Of a stretch of DNA of 63,714 nucleotides, positions 13,914-23,500 are shown one piece after another. Position 1 is the stretch's first letter, and each line of letters opens with the position of its first letter. The notes beneath the pieces are model-generated. The model was given only the letters and a program-made list of their open reading frames with translations, was not told the origin of the DNA and made no database searches. A program made the position numbers and the translations under genes. This stretch comes from an uncultured Lachnospiraceae bacterium (GTDB taxonomy: Bacteria > Bacillota > Clostridia > Lachnospirales > Lachnospiraceae): the NCBI GenBank assembly GCA_947631505.1, contig CANRLR010000015.1, positions 1 to 63,714 on the forward strand, written 5' to 3'.

Positions 13914-16277
13914 ATACTTTGCCTCAAACTCTTTTAACGGTATCGGCTTTGAGAACAGATAGCCCTGTGCCCGGTCATAACCACAATTAACAAGTAATGC
14001 CGATTGTTCTTCCGTCTCTACCCCTTCAAAAATAATTTCTTTCTTGGCTGAAAGTATCAGATTTCCGATCTGATTAATATAATCTCTCTCCGCTTCAGAC
14101 CTAAAATTATCAATAAAGCTCTTGTCCACTTTGACAATATCCACAGGGGCAAAAAGAAGCATATTCAGAGAAGAATAGCCTGTTCCAAAATCATCAATAT
14201 CAATTTTGAACCCGTAATCCCTCAAGGCCGACATCTGACGGTACAAATTATCCCGGTCCTTTGCAAAGGTACTCTCGGTAATTTCAATTTCAATATAGCG
14301 TGATTCAATATCATATTTTTTTGCCAGTTTTATAATCTTTTCATAAGCTTTTTCATCACGGAAATGTACTCGTGAAAAATTGACGGAAATAGGAAATAGT
14401 GTCTTGCCTTCCTTTTTCCAGCGAGCCAGCGACTTCAATACCTGCTCATAAACACACATGTCCACATCCACAATAAATCCGGCATCCTCCAGCACCGGCA
14501 CAAATTGATCCGGATAATAAAAAGTGCCATCTTTTTTCTGCCACCGCACCAAAGCCTCTGCCCCTTGCACGTTACGATCCTTCATGGAAAATTTAGGCTG
14601 CAGAAATGCTACTATTTCACCATCCTGAATTGCATTATGTACCTTTCCGACAACATCCATCACATTCTTTCGCTGCAGATCCAATTCTTCAGAAAAAATG
14701 CCAAGCGAGTTATGATGCCGCCGCTTATATATTTTTCTGGCATGATTTGCCGAATCAATCATATGGAAAATTCTTACATTCGGATTCTTTACAAAAAATA
14801 TACCGGAAGTTATATGCAGATCACTTTGCGGATATTTCTCTGTTAAATATTCTTCAAACAAATCGTTGACCTGAATAACTTTATTTCTAATTTCCTCTTT
14901 AGAATCCCTGATTGAAAAAGAAACAAACCGGTCACCTTCTAAACGGCAGGCAATTACCTTTCCCTGTCCATTTTCCTTAATTCTGCGGGCAAACTCTTTC
15001 AGAACCCTATTTCCCTCATCATATCCAAAATTTTCATTCAGGTAAGAGAAATTACTGATATCCGAATATGTAAATGCATAACATTTTTCTTCCTTATAAT
15101 CCTCAAGAAGCCTTTTGACTTTCTTACGGAAAGCAGGATATAAATATAAGCCCGTCATTTCATCCCGGGACAGTGCGTCAATCTGAATCTTATTCTTCCT
15201 TTTTTGAATACGTATTGAAACAAAAGCGGCAGTTAATTTACTCAGCTGAACTAAGGAATTAATGGTTTCATCTCTCCAATTCTCCCTCGGCTGACGGTTA
15301 CTACAGGACAGATAGCCAATCGGTCTTTCATTCGCATACAGGAGAAAATTGATAAAAGAACGGATATTTCTTTCCTCAAAAAACCTGCACTTCATTTCTG
15401 AATAATTTCCTCTTGTTACATCTGTTACAGTCGCAATGCCAGAGTCCTCGAACCGGGAGAAAAAATCAGTCCAGTCATCGAGGGACATTTCCATATTAAT
15501 ATCATCCATCACACCGACATCTCTGATCCATTGATTAGTCAGAACCGTTTTCTGTTCACTGACAAATTCCGTAATAGAAACTTCATCAAAGCCAAACCGC
15601 CATGCAATTCGTTGAATCATCATATTCATACTGCTGTCCAGATCTTTGGAACCAGACAACAGACTCACAGCAAAAGAAAGAAATTGCTTATCATAATTCT
15701 CTTGATTCTCCCCTTCCAGTTCGGCATAAGTAGATTCATATTTTACAGGTGGCTGCTCCCGCTTCATGAAATCCCAGTATACTACCACCGGTGTATCTGT
15801 GCTTTTACCATATTCCAAAGCATTTCCCGCACAGATCAATGCTGTAGCAACATCCCCTGTTTTCTCTGGTATATGGTAAGTTGCCAGTGTCATCTTCGGT
15901 TTTATCTCATGGTTTCGTCCGAAATAACAGTGCCGTAATTCGTTATATACCAATATAGCCTGCTTTTCCACCGCTTCGCCATCCTCTTCCCGGATAAAAA
16001 CAAGAAAGGTATCTTTTTGTACTCTTGAGAAAAGAATCTGTTCTCCAAAACCATCATATATATATTTTAATACCATCGACAGATTTCCCACAATCGCAAG
16101 GGCAAAAACAGAACCATATTCTTCTATATATTGTCCACAATTCCAAAAATGAAGCATCGTAATATGAAATTTACCTCTTGGAGTTTCTTCCATCTGTTTT
16201 GCTATTTCTTCCAGTGCACTCTCATACAGATAGAAGCCTGTCAGCCTGTCTTTCCCATCTCCTGTTTGATTCTCCAT
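13908..16277 (-). CDS. Cyclic-di-GMP phosphodiesterase with degenerate GGDEF and EAL domains
   Basis: The 789-residue soluble protein has a degenerate GGDEF-like region at about 30-150, a GAF-like sensor region (about 190-350), a second GGDEF-type domain (about 365-525) in which the signature reads EGDRF, and a C-terminal EAL domain (about 535-785). The EAL domain is intact: EALVRW, EITESTFA, DDFGTGYSSL and EGVETEEQ are present. It therefore probably degrades c-di-GMP, with the GGDEF part acting in regulation. No membrane segment or signal peptide is seen. The start follows AAGGAGGAGGTGCAAC. It ends inside the convergent glycosylase gene. Confidence 0.9.
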   Translation of the reverse strand: MENQTGDGKDRLTGFYLYESALEEIAKQMEETPRGKFHITMLHFWNCGQYIEEYGSVFALAIVGNLSMVLKYIYDGFGEQILFSRVQKDTFLVFIREEDGEAVEKQAILVYNELRHCYFGRNHEIKPKMTLATYHIPEKTGDVATALICAGNALEYGKSTDTPVVVYWDFMKREQPPVKYESTYAELEGENQENYDKQFLSFAVSLLSGSKDLDSSMNMMIQRIAWRFGFDEVSITEFVSEQKTVLTNQWIRDVGVMDDINMEMSLDDWTDFFSRFEDSGIATVTDVTRGNYSEMKCRFFEERNIRSFINFLLYANERPIGYLSCSNRQPRENWRDETINSLVQLSKLTAAFVSIRIQKRKNKIQIDALSRDEMTGLYLYPAFRKKVKRLLEDYKEEKCYAFTYSDISNFSYLNENFGYDEGNRVLKEFARRIKENGQGKVIACRLEGDRFVSFSIRDSKEEIRNKVIQVNDLFEEYLTEKYPQSDLHITSGIFFVKNPNVRIFHMIDSANHARKIYKRRHHNSLGIFSEELDLQRKNVMDVVGKVHNAIQDGEIVAFLQPKFSMKDRNVQGAEALVRWQKKDGTFYYPDQFVPVLEDAGFIVDVDMCVYEQVLKSLARWKKEGKTLFPISVNFSRVHFRDEKAYEKIIKLAKKYDIESRYIEIEITESTFAKDRDNLYRQMSALRDYGFKIDIDDFGTGYSSLNMLLFAPVDIVKVDKSFIDNFRSEAERDYINQIGNLILSAKKEIIFEGVETEEQSALLVNCGYDRAQGYLFSKPIPLKEFEAKYL

Positions 16278-16316
16278 GTTGCACCTCCTCCTTCGCAGAT
16301 CATTTCTATTTCTTCC

Positions 16317-18146
16317 CTAATTTTCCTCTTTTATCATACGGTTGACCGCCATGCCAAGTCCTAACATTCCCCAGAATACCGGTGCGACTGCCACGGTCGA
16401 ATCATTGGCGATTCCTGTCACCATATAACCGAACATAGCTACCATAACAGCAAGGCCAATTTTTTCTGTTACCGTTACCAGCGGCCGTTTCCAGTATAAT
16501 TTCAGCCCCTTTATAAAATATAGCAAAAACAGTGCCAAAAAAGCAAGTAAGGAAACCAATCCTGTCTGTGCCCATATCTGTAAATACAAATTATGCGGTT
16601 TGGTCACTGTTACCCCATTATAATTCATATTATTTTTCCCTACATAATCGTGGTTCGGAAATACTTCAGTAAATGTATTCGGCCCGGCACCTAGTAATAT
16701 ATATTTCTTCAACAACGGAAAAGTCCGGGACCATATATATCCTCTCTTATCACCAAAATGCTGGCAGTTCTCAAATCCCCATGCCGGTATTTTTTCCAAG
16801 GTATCCAATTTCCCATACACGCTGTACATGAGATACTCATTTCCTTTGCGTGCCACATTCCACTCCTTGCCGGTGCTTGCCGTAACAATCCGTACTGCCG
16901 GATATATCTCTTCATCGCTTTTTACCTCGACCGGATAAAAGCGGAAATCCGAAAACCGCTCATCTTCTGGTATATAACATTGTCTGTCTGAATCCGCTTT
17001 CAAAGAAACCGCATTGCCCGCCTTATCCGTGACAGTCATTTTACTGCTTGTTTCCTGTGATATTGTCAGATAGATGGTATCGTCTTTTACCGTTGTCACT
17101 TCCAGTCCCTGCTCCGTGGACAACAATTCTTTTAATACATGGGTATCTTCCTTCGGATGAAAAAGTTTGTCCGCTCCAGATTGAATCTGTTCCGGGAACA
17201 AAACACAGCAGATCACGGAAAATACAACAACACAGCCGATTGCAGCAGATATAAAAGCACATCTTGCACCAACAGACATTTTTCTGCGCCGCATGGCAGC
17301 TAAAACCATTGGAAAACGATAAATAGCAATAAAAACTGCACTTACTATAATGCCTACGCATCCGGTCAAAGATTGGGAACCAAGAAGGGCCACCACCATA
17401 AGGCAGGTTCCCACCATGGATAAAACAGTAAAGAATACCGGAATTTTTTTCCACTCAATCATTGCTACAGCAACCAAAAGCGGCAAAGCCAACGCAACAT
17501 ACGAACCAACGTAATTGGGATTGTAAAGCGTCGAATATACCCAGCCCTCTGCAAAATTAAAATTAAAATTCATTTTTGTTGAGGATAAAAGATTCATCAG
17601 CCCTTGTCCAAAACTACTGCGGAACAAATCCATCCCCAAATACTGGAATGTACCAATTAATCCAATGAGAAAGCTTCCTACAATCACCGCATACACAAAT
17701 ACTTTAACGAGCTGTTCCCCATCCACCATAAGATAGACAAATGCCAGAAGTACCCCATAGGCCAACAGCACAATAAAGCCCTCCCATTGTTCATAACCAC
17801 CAAAGACGGCCGTTTCCCGAAAGTCGGATAAAAGAGCTGATATAGCAGCAAGCAAAAGATAAAGGGCGAGACATGCCAATTCCGGCACTTTTATCTTTTT
17901 CCAATCCGGCTGATGCTCCTTTTTCCCCACAAGAGAAAAGAGTACTGCCGCAGTCATTAGGAAAGCAAGAAAAATAAGTGCCTGCCCCTTCCAATATAAA
18001 AACAAATCTATGGAAGAATCGCTATTCGTAAACCATGCATAGCGGTAAAGGTCTAAATCATATCGTTTTACTGTCACGATCAGGGGTACCAGCCCCACCG
18101 CAAGCAGTGCCGGTATCAATCGTATAAGCTTTTGCATGCGCCCCAT
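16317..18146 (-). CDS. O-antigen ligase/polymerase-like membrane protein
   Basis: The protein has about 609 residues and about 12 transmembrane segments, with a large extracellular loop (about 330-440). After it comes the Wzy/WaaL-family motif GAGPNTFTEVFPNHDY and KPHNLYLQIWAQTGL, whose His is typical of the active loop. Family members join or polymerise glycans on undecaprenyl carriers, or glycosylate surface proteins. The start was placed at the ATG at 18146 behind TGAGG; the longer frame would begin at a TTG. No other envelope glycan gene adjoins it, so the substrate is unknown. The gap to the EAL gene is 39 nt, so cotranscription is possible. Confidence 0.82.
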   Translation of the reverse strand: MGRMQKLIRLIPALLAVGLVPLIVTVKRYDLDLYRYAWFTNSDSSIDLFLYWKGQALIFLAFLMTAAVLFSLVGKKEHQPDWKKIKVPELACLALYLLLAAISALLSDFRETAVFGGYEQWEGFIVLLAYGVLLAFVYLMVDGEQLVKVFVYAVIVGSFLIGLIGTFQYLGMDLFRSSFGQGLMNLLSSTKMNFNFNFAEGWVYSTLYNPNYVGSYVALALPLLVAVAMIEWKKIPVFFTVLSMVGTCLMVVALLGSQSLTGCVGIIVSAVFIAIYRFPMVLAAMRRRKMSVGARCAFISAAIGCVVVFSVICCVLFPEQIQSGADKLFHPKEDTHVLKELLSTEQGLEVTTVKDDTIYLTISQETSSKMTVTDKAGNAVSLKADSDRQCYIPEDERFSDFRFYPVEVKSDEEIYPAVRIVTASTGKEWNVARKGNEYLMYSVYGKLDTLEKIPAWGFENCQHFGDKRGYIWSRTFPLLKKYILLGAGPNTFTEVFPNHDYVGKNNMNYNGVTVTKPHNLYLQIWAQTGLVSLLAFLALFLLYFIKGLKLYWKRPLVTVTEKIGLAVMVAMFGYMVTGIANDSTVAVAPVFWGMLGLGMAVNRMIKEEN

Positions 18147-18240
18147 TCTCATCCTCATTTCTGTACTTTTTACATTCAAAATGCTAATCCAAAATGGAAT
18201 AATAATTTATTATTTATCATATCACATTCCCTGAGAATAT

Positions 18241-18612
18241 TCAACCTTTGCCGGCTTGAAGCATTCCTCCTAACATTCCGCCAAGTATACATAATACGCC
18301 TGTTGATACAACGCCTGGAATATTGACAAAAATCTTCTGATTTACAATCATTGAAACCACCAGTATAATTACATAATACAATACTCCCGCCAAAATCCCC
18401 CACAAATATCTTTTTCCCTTTTGTCTTTTGCTGACCACCATTCCACCAATAAAACAGGAAAATACATAATCTGCAACAATCCCCCCACGCACCACACTTT
18501 CTGTCACATCAAAACGATATAAGAGAAAGGCTAACAAAATCAAAATAATTGCAGACAGCAAAAAGGCAGCCACAACTCCCTTTACGACCTGAATTACAGT
18601 TCCTCTGCTCAT
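18241..18612 (-). CDS. TIGR04086-like small membrane protein
   Basis: The 123-residue protein has four predicted membrane helices. The layout (VVKGVVAAFLLSAIILILLA, YVFSCFIGGMVVSKRQKGKR then YLWGILAGVLYYVIILVVSM, and a glycine-rich last helix) matches the TIGR04086 family of Clostridia, whose function is unknown. The start is the ATG at 18612, preceded by a weak GGGGG; the frame stays open far upstream and overlaps the PHP gene but lacks family similarity there. It is divergent from the PHP gene. Confidence 0.7.
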   Translation of the reverse strand: MSRGTVIQVVKGVVAAFLLSAIILILLAFLLYRFDVTESVVRGGIVADYVFSCFIGGMVVSKRQKGKRYLWGILAGVLYYVIILVVSMIVNQKIFVNIPGVVSTGVLCILGGMLGGMLQAGKG

Positions 18613-18764
18613 TGTCCCCCGCTTTCCTTCAGCACGACCATCCTGTCGCACTAACACAAAAATAAGATTATTATATTGTATGAATCTTTTCAAATAATTA
18701 GAACTGTGGTATGATGTATTATTATTGGAACAACAAAGTAATAACAGATTAGGAGCGATGTCAT

Positions 18765-19613
18765 ATGCAATATATTGATTTACATGTTCATTCCAATTAT
18801 TCTGATGGAACATGTACACCGGAAGAGCTGGTCGACTTAGCAATTGACCGTGAATTAGTTGCCTTTTCCCTTACTGACCACGATACCGTAGATGGTGTAG
18901 AAAGGGCAGTCAGCTATGGAAAAAAAAGGCATATGGAAGTGATTCCCGGTGTGGAGCTGTCTTGTGAGTATGTGATAAATGCAGAAAAGAAAAAGGAAAT
19001 CCATATTCTTGGCTATCAACTTGACTATCAGAATGAAGAATTGCTGAATACTTTAACAAAGGTTGCGAAGGAACGGGATGACCGCAATCAGAAAATGTGC
19101 GTGAACCTGCACAATGCCGGCTATCCCATTGACTATGAGTCACTCACAGCACGTTTTGGTAATACAATACTTACCCGTTCCCATTTTGCAAGATTCTTAT
19201 TAGAGCAGGGGGCAGTACCAAGCATTGATGCTGCTTTTAAAAAAATACTGGCACAAGATGGCCCTTATTTTGTTATGCGCAAATACCTTAGTCCCAAGGA
19301 AGGAATTTCTCTTATCAAAAAAGCAGGGGGCATTCCTGTACTGGCTCATCCTCTGCTTTATAAACTATCTGTTACAGAAATCCGTAATCTGCTCTTTGAG
19401 TTAAAATCATACGGTTTAAAAGGCATTGAAGCTATCTATTCCCGGAATCACGGAAATGACGAGGCATTTGTGCGGAAACTTGCCAAAGACTACGACCTCT
19501 TTATTACCGGAGGTACGGATTTTCATGGTGCCAATAAACCGGATCTGGACATCGGCAGCGGAGTAGGAAATCTGCGCGTTCCCGTTATGCTTCTCGAAAA
19601 CTTGAAAGCATAG
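18765..19613 (+). CDS. PHP-domain phosphoesterase
   Basis: The 282-residue protein has PHP motif I DLHVHSNYSDG (residues 5-15), motif II LTDHDTVDG (about 37-45), GVELSCEY with the metal-bridging Glu, LAHP (motif III) and TGGTDFHG (motif IV). It belongs to the group that includes 3',5'-nucleoside bisphosphate phosphatase / RNase AM (YciV/TrpH). It probably trims short RNA 5' ends or pAp-like nucleotides. The start follows TAGGAGCGATGTCAT. Its last 29 bp overlap the end of the convergent thiE. Confidence 0.88.
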   Translation: MQYIDLHVHSNYSDGTCTPEELVDLAIDRELVAFSLTDHDTVDGVERAVSYGKKRHMEVIPGVELSCEYVINAEKKKEIHILGYQLDYQNEELLNTLTKVAKERDDRNQKMCVNLHNAGYPIDYESLTARFGNTILTRSHFARFLLEQGAVPSIDAAFKKILAQDGPYFVMRKYLSPKEGISLIKKAGGIPVLAHPLLYKLSVTEIRNLLFELKSYGLKGIEAIYSRNHGNDEAFVRKLAKDYDLFITGGTDFHGANKPDLDIGSGVGNLRVPVMLLENLKA

Positions 19614-20214
19614 CTTCCGCAGCACCACGGACATCCTTTTGACCAATGATAGCAGAAATGACAGCGATGCCATCAATTCCTGCCGGTTTCAGCAAATGTA
19701 CATTGCTCTGCTTAATTCCGCCAATGGCTACGACAGGTATCTGCACCCGTTGGCGGATTTCTTTTAATTCTTCGACAGTTACTGGTTTCGTATCGTTTTT
19801 GGTCGTCGTTCCAAAGACATCCCCCACCCCAAGATAGTCCGCACCGGATTTCCATGCCGCCACTGCTGATTCCACAGTGTTTGCCGTCGCACCTACAATC
19901 TTATCCTGTCCGAGAAGGTCCCGGGCTGCCTGAACCGGAATATCCTTTTGACCAAGATGAACACCATCCGCTTTTACAGCCAGTGCAATATCGATACGGT
20001 CATTAATTATCAACGGGACTTCATAAGCATCTGTAATACATTTTACAGCTATCGCCACCTCATAAAATTCTCTTGATGTACAATTCTTTTCCCGCAGCTG
20101 TACAACTGTGACACCACCCTTGATAGCCAGTTCGACGGACTCTTCGATTGTCTCTGTTGTCATTAGGTCACGGTCTGTACAAAGATATAAACTATAATCT
20201 ACTTCTGGTTTCAT
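19585..20214 (-). CDS. thiE: Thiamine phosphate synthase
   Basis: The 209-residue TIM-barrel enzyme couples HMP-PP and thiazole phosphate to thiamine phosphate. Visible motifs are VVQLREKN (pyrophosphate-binding), LIINDRIDIALAVKADGVHL GQ, IVGATANT, VFGTTTK (where many family members have FxTxTK) and VAIGGI. The start follows CGGAATGGAGGAATGGA. It is the last gene of a tightly spaced five-gene run whose other members are not thiamine genes, so it is probably a passenger. No TPP riboswitch is visible within the 30-nt gap upstream. Confidence 0.94.
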   Translation of the reverse strand: MKPEVDYSLYLCTDRDLMTTETIEESVELAIKGGVTVVQLREKNCTSREFYEVAIAVKCITDAYEVPLIINDRIDIALAVKADGVHLGQKDIPVQAARDLLGQDKIVGATANTVESAVAAWKSGADYLGVGDVFGTTTKNDTKPVTVEELKEIRQRVQIPVVAIGGIKQSNVHLLKPAGIDGIAVISAIIGQKDVRGAAEAMLSSFREA

Positions 20215-20244
20215 TCCATTCCTCCATTCCGAAATATCACAGAC

Positions 20245-21462
20245 TTATTTGATATCCACGTGAATCCGTTCTCCCAAAATCCGCTCCACTTCTTCTGCGT
20301 ATTCTGGCTTCTTATCCCGGATTCGTTCCATTTCTTCCAGACACTCTTCCATCACACCCGTGTTGTAGTCCAACTGTTCTCGCAATTTCCCACGTCGAAG
20401 ATTCAAATCATGACGTACTTCCACCATTTCCTTTGGCTCAATCAAAGCTCTCGCCTGCGCAAACCAAATATCCCTGTCTTTTATCCCGAGCCGTTCCAGC
20501 TCATGCATCAAAATCTGATTATTTTCGTTCAGCTGAATCGTTCCCTCCCGTTGTCTTGCCCACTCTCTTTTCGCCTTACGGTACTGGCCATAGACAAAGT
20601 CCAGCTCTGTCGCATTACGCACCTGATACTTATGATACATATAATCCAGTGTCCGTACATTGTTGACATACTTTATCTTCACCTTATTACTTAGATAAAT
20701 CGCCCGATTACATTTCTTTTCTGTAATAATCATATCGATCCGGTTCTTCCGTGCTTCATTGAGAATAATCAATGCCACCACAAAAGCAAAAACAATCGTA
20801 ACAAGAAACGGCATTGTAATATCAACCCGGAACAAAAACAGCAGTGCCGCCAGCATAGCCCCGATTGCCACAAGGATTCCTGTCAATGCCTTCCCAATGG
20901 ATTTCAGCGTTTTCTGACCACGGATAATGTCCCTTTTATCTGCCAGCAGAAGATTTTTCTCACTTTCCAACTGCCGCAGATCATGTTTAATTTTCACCTG
21001 ATAGTCCTCATATTCCAGCAGCTTCCGAATATCCTGCTCTACAAGATGTTCATAATTCTCCATGGCACGCTTCTGGGCATCCGTCATCTTATACGTCTGC
21101 TTTTGAAGACGAAGCCGCTCCTCCGTCAGCTCCACGATGCGGTATGCTGCTCCATAGAGCTCCTGTTTCTCTTCCTCCGGTGCCTGATCGATCAACTGAA
21201 TATCTTTAAGATATGAAGTTACCTGACCGTACTCGAACTTAATGCTCTCACACTGCCGTTTTCCCTCCAAAATATTCTCGTGCAGCCGTTGCAGGTAAGC
21301 AATGCGGGAAGCATCATTACTAATATCCACTTTTTCCTTTTCGACCGTAATTGGTTCTTTTACCATGCGGTCAACTTCCAGTATATTCTCTTGCGGTACA
21401 ACCGGTTCTGTAATCTGTTCTTCCTTTACCCGTTGTTTTTTTCTAAATAATTTGAATGCCAC
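20245..21462 (-). CDS. Coiled-coil protein with two central membrane helices
   Basis: The 405-residue protein, starting at a GTG behind AAAGGAGGAGCAT, has a charged N-terminus, a long helical coiled coil (about 40-190), a hairpin of two hydrophobic helices (about 195-235, ILVAIGAMLAALLFLFRV and ITMPFLVTIVFAFVVALIIL) and a second coiled-coil half. It has no known catalytic motif. Both coiled-coil halves would be on the same side, probably the cytosol. It is separated by 16 bp from the gene before and 30 bp from thiE. The topology suggests a scaffold for the other proteins of this operon, which is inference. Confidence 0.6.
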   Translation of the reverse strand: MAFKLFRKKQRVKEEQITEPVVPQENILEVDRMVKEPITVEKEKVDISNDASRIAYLQRLHENILEGKRQCESIKFEYGQVTSYLKDIQLIDQAPEEEKQELYGAAYRIVELTEERLRLQKQTYKMTDAQKRAMENYEHLVEQDIRKLLEYEDYQVKIKHDLRQLESEKNLLLADKRDIIRGQKTLKSIGKALTGILVAIGAMLAALLFLFRVDITMPFLVTIVFAFVVALIILNEARKNRIDMIITEKKCNRAIYLSNKVKIKYVNNVRTLDYMYHKYQVRNATELDFVYGQYRKAKREWARQREGTIQLNENNQILMHELERLGIKDRDIWFAQARALIEPKEMVEVRHDLNLRRGKLREQLDYNTGVMEECLEEMERIRDKKPEYAEEVERILGERIHVDIK

Positions 21463-21478
21463 ATGCTCCTCCTTTAAT

Positions 21479-22246
21479 CTAGCAGGAAAATGCCTGAATT
21501 AACTGTTCCTTATAAGTTTCAATATCCTCTTCCGATTTTTCCGGAATCCGGAATTTTGCTGCTGCCTCCTGATATTTATTTTTAGTAAAATTAATATCCG
21601 CTTTTTTCATACCGAAGGAAATGGCTTCTGCCTCAAATTCCTGTTCCTTTTCCTGCATTAACAAAAGCCATAAATAGTGCTGTAACGATGCCATTTTGTT
21701 ATTACGCACATATGCTTCCTTAAAATCATTTTCCGCCTCTTCAAAAGAAGACGTATAGAAATGAGCAATTCCCTGATTGTGCAGAATATCCCCATATTCC
21801 TCGGTCGTAAAATTCACAGCAAAACTTCCGCTCAACAGCTTACGGTATTCCAGTAAGCTTTTTCCATAGCGTCCTGCCCTTAAATAGTTATCCGCCTTAA
21901 TTTTCTTCTTTTTATATAATGGCAAATTTGAAATACCATCCATGACAACAATCAGCTTACGGATTTCTTCTTCTTTATAATAATCACAGCCACAAAAAAT
22001 CGTCACTACTAAATCTTTCAGCTTCGGATTATCCGAAAGCATACGGCTGATTTTCTCTGACAGTTCTTTGAGATTCACCTCATCACGCAGCCACTCCGCC
22101 AGTGATGGCTGGAAGAACTCCTCATTAATGCTGTATATATTATGATATAGATAATAACATAACTCCTCTATCGAATATACTTTCTGACCGGTATATGGCA
22201 TTTCATAAGGATTCTCTGCCACAGTTCCCGCACAATATACAAACAT
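21479..22246 (-). CDS. Helical-repeat (TPR-like) protein of DUF5716/5717 operon
   Basis: The 255-residue protein starts behind TAGGAGGAATACCAT. The C-terminal half (about 130-225) contains paired helices with TPR-like spacing (YGKSLLEYRKLLSG, ILHNQGIAHFYTSSFEEAEN DFKEAY). The N-terminal half (YSIEELCYYLYHNIYSINEE FF) is conserved-looking but unrecognised. It is soluble, with no signal peptide. The gene lies 15 bp after the Hsp70/actin-like gene and 16 bp before the membrane coiled-coil gene. A protein-protein adaptor role is inferred from the repeats. Confidence 0.6.
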   Translation of the reverse strand: MFVYCAGTVAENPYEMPYTGQKVYSIEELCYYLYHNIYSINEEFFQPSLAEWLRDEVNLKELSEKISRMLSDNPKLKDLVVTIFCGCDYYKEEEIRKLIVVMDGISNLPLYKKKKIKADNYLRAGRYGKSLLEYRKLLSGSFAVNFTTEEYGDILHNQGIAHFYTSSFEEAENDFKEAYVRNNKMASLQHYLWLLLMQEKEQEFEAEAISFGMKKADINFTKNKYQEAAAKFRIPEKSEEDIETYKEQLIQAFSC

Positions 22247-22261
22247 ATGGTATTCCTCCTA

Positions 22262-23461
22262 TCAATCAATTATAAAAGTCTTTTCCCAGATTCGGTTGGA
22301 AGTTGGGAAAATAACTCCAAAGCCTCTGTCCTTTATCGTCGCTACACAGGTCTTCACATCCGTAAACCGAATACGAATGGTCAATCTGCAATGGCGGTCT
22401 GTCTTTCCTGCTACCGGATTCAAGTCAATCATAAAACTTTTTTCTTCATTTGTAAAAATATTTTTAACCCGAAAACTTATCTCACTTTCATTTTCCGGAA
22501 TGACATCCACTGTATTATCAATCTGATACCACGGGGTACCTGCCTTTGCCACAATATAATCCTGTTCTTTGGCATCCTTGTATACGGACAGGGAAATGTG
22601 GCAATGAATCATCTCCTCATCTAAGAGCATATAATTTTCTAATTTCGCAGATTCCCCTATCTCCTTCGCAGCATAACACGCACCGCTCACATAGAGATTG
22701 CTTCCACGAAACAACCGCCGGCCTACACAGAGCCGTTTGAATACATCATCGCTCCAGTCCTGTTCAAAACCTCTTCCTGTCATATACAGCGTAGAAAGAA
22801 TCTGTTTATGGATTACACCTTGCACAATATTCTCAAATACCGTGCCTTTCCGCTCCTCATTATCCTCTGCCACCGAAATAGCATCGGATAAATCCTTTTC
22901 CACCACTCCGACCAGAACCGGCTTTTTCTTCCGGTCAAGCTGCATCTGATAGTAACGAAGCTCCTCTCCATCATAGTCAAACATTCCCACATCATTCACC
23001 CAAAGTTCTTTTTTCTGATACAAGGTATAGTACAAAAAACTTTGTTTGTGACTAATGACCACCGCCCGGTCTCTGCCAATATTCAGCTTTTCCAAGGCAT
23101 CATATACAAGCTGCACAAATTCCGCACTCTGGTCGGACACCGTCACCACAAGCTGTTTAATAGTCTCTGTCGGATACATCTTTCTCGTAGCAGATAAGGT
23201 CTTGCGGAAATAATAGGCAAGCACATTAACCGGATCGGAAACCTTACCCTCTACTACAATATCCTCTCCCTTACGAATACGGCCTAAAAAATCCCGGATA
23301 GGCTCTTTTCCCTCCAATACAATTGCTGTATCAAAAATGGCATCTGGATTTTCTTCTGTCTGTCCAATCAGCTCCGGCTCCATCCGCTCCCGATTGTATA
23401 CTGCTAACTGCGTTGTGGTATCACACAAATCATATCCCAGCAGTAAAGTCCGCTCTCCCAT
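22262..23461 (-). CDS. Divergent Hsp70/actin-fold protein (DUF5716-like)
   Basis: The 399-residue protein begins TLLLGYDLCDTTTQLAVYN, which resembles the phosphate-1 loop of ASKHA ATPases (GIDLGTTxSxVAV) with altered glycines. QLVVTVSD followed by SAEFVQLVYDALEKLNIGRD matches the Hsp70 VTVPAxF...R..AGL region, and LWVNDVGMFDYDG sits where phosphate-2 would be. The C-terminal part is beta-rich. It therefore looks like an actin/Hsp70 relative that may have lost ATPase activity. The family name is from memory of Lachnospiraceae annotations. The start follows GGAGGCGAATC. It is 39 bp downstream of the giant DUF5717-like gene, its probable partner. Confidence 0.65.
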   Translation of the reverse strand: MGERTLLLGYDLCDTTTQLAVYNRERMEPELIGQTEENPDAIFDTAIVLEGKEPIRDFLGRIRKGEDIVVEGKVSDPVNVLAYYFRKTLSATRKMYPTETIKQLVVTVSDQSAEFVQLVYDALEKLNIGRDRAVVISHKQSFLYYTLYQKKELWVNDVGMFDYDGEELRYYQMQLDRKKKPVLVGVVEKDLSDAISVAEDNEERKGTVFENIVQGVIHKQILSTLYMTGRGFEQDWSDDVFKRLCVGRRLFRGSNLYVSGACYAAKEIGESAKLENYMLLDEEMIHCHISLSVYKDAKEQDYIVAKAGTPWYQIDNTVDVIPENESEISFRVKNIFTNEEKSFMIDLNPVAGKTDRHCRLTIRIRFTDVKTCVATIKDRGFGVIFPTSNRIWEKTFIID

Positions 23462-23500
23462 GATTCGCCTCCTATCTTCTGTTCCTTCCCGGCAGCAGTC

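Noticed and set aside
18613-18843. N-terminal extension of the TIGR04086-like protein
   Set aside because: It overlaps the start of the PHP gene and lacks the membrane pattern of the family.
20215-20244. TPP riboswitch before thiE
   Set aside because: Only 30 nt separate thiE from the gene before it, too short for the aptamer.
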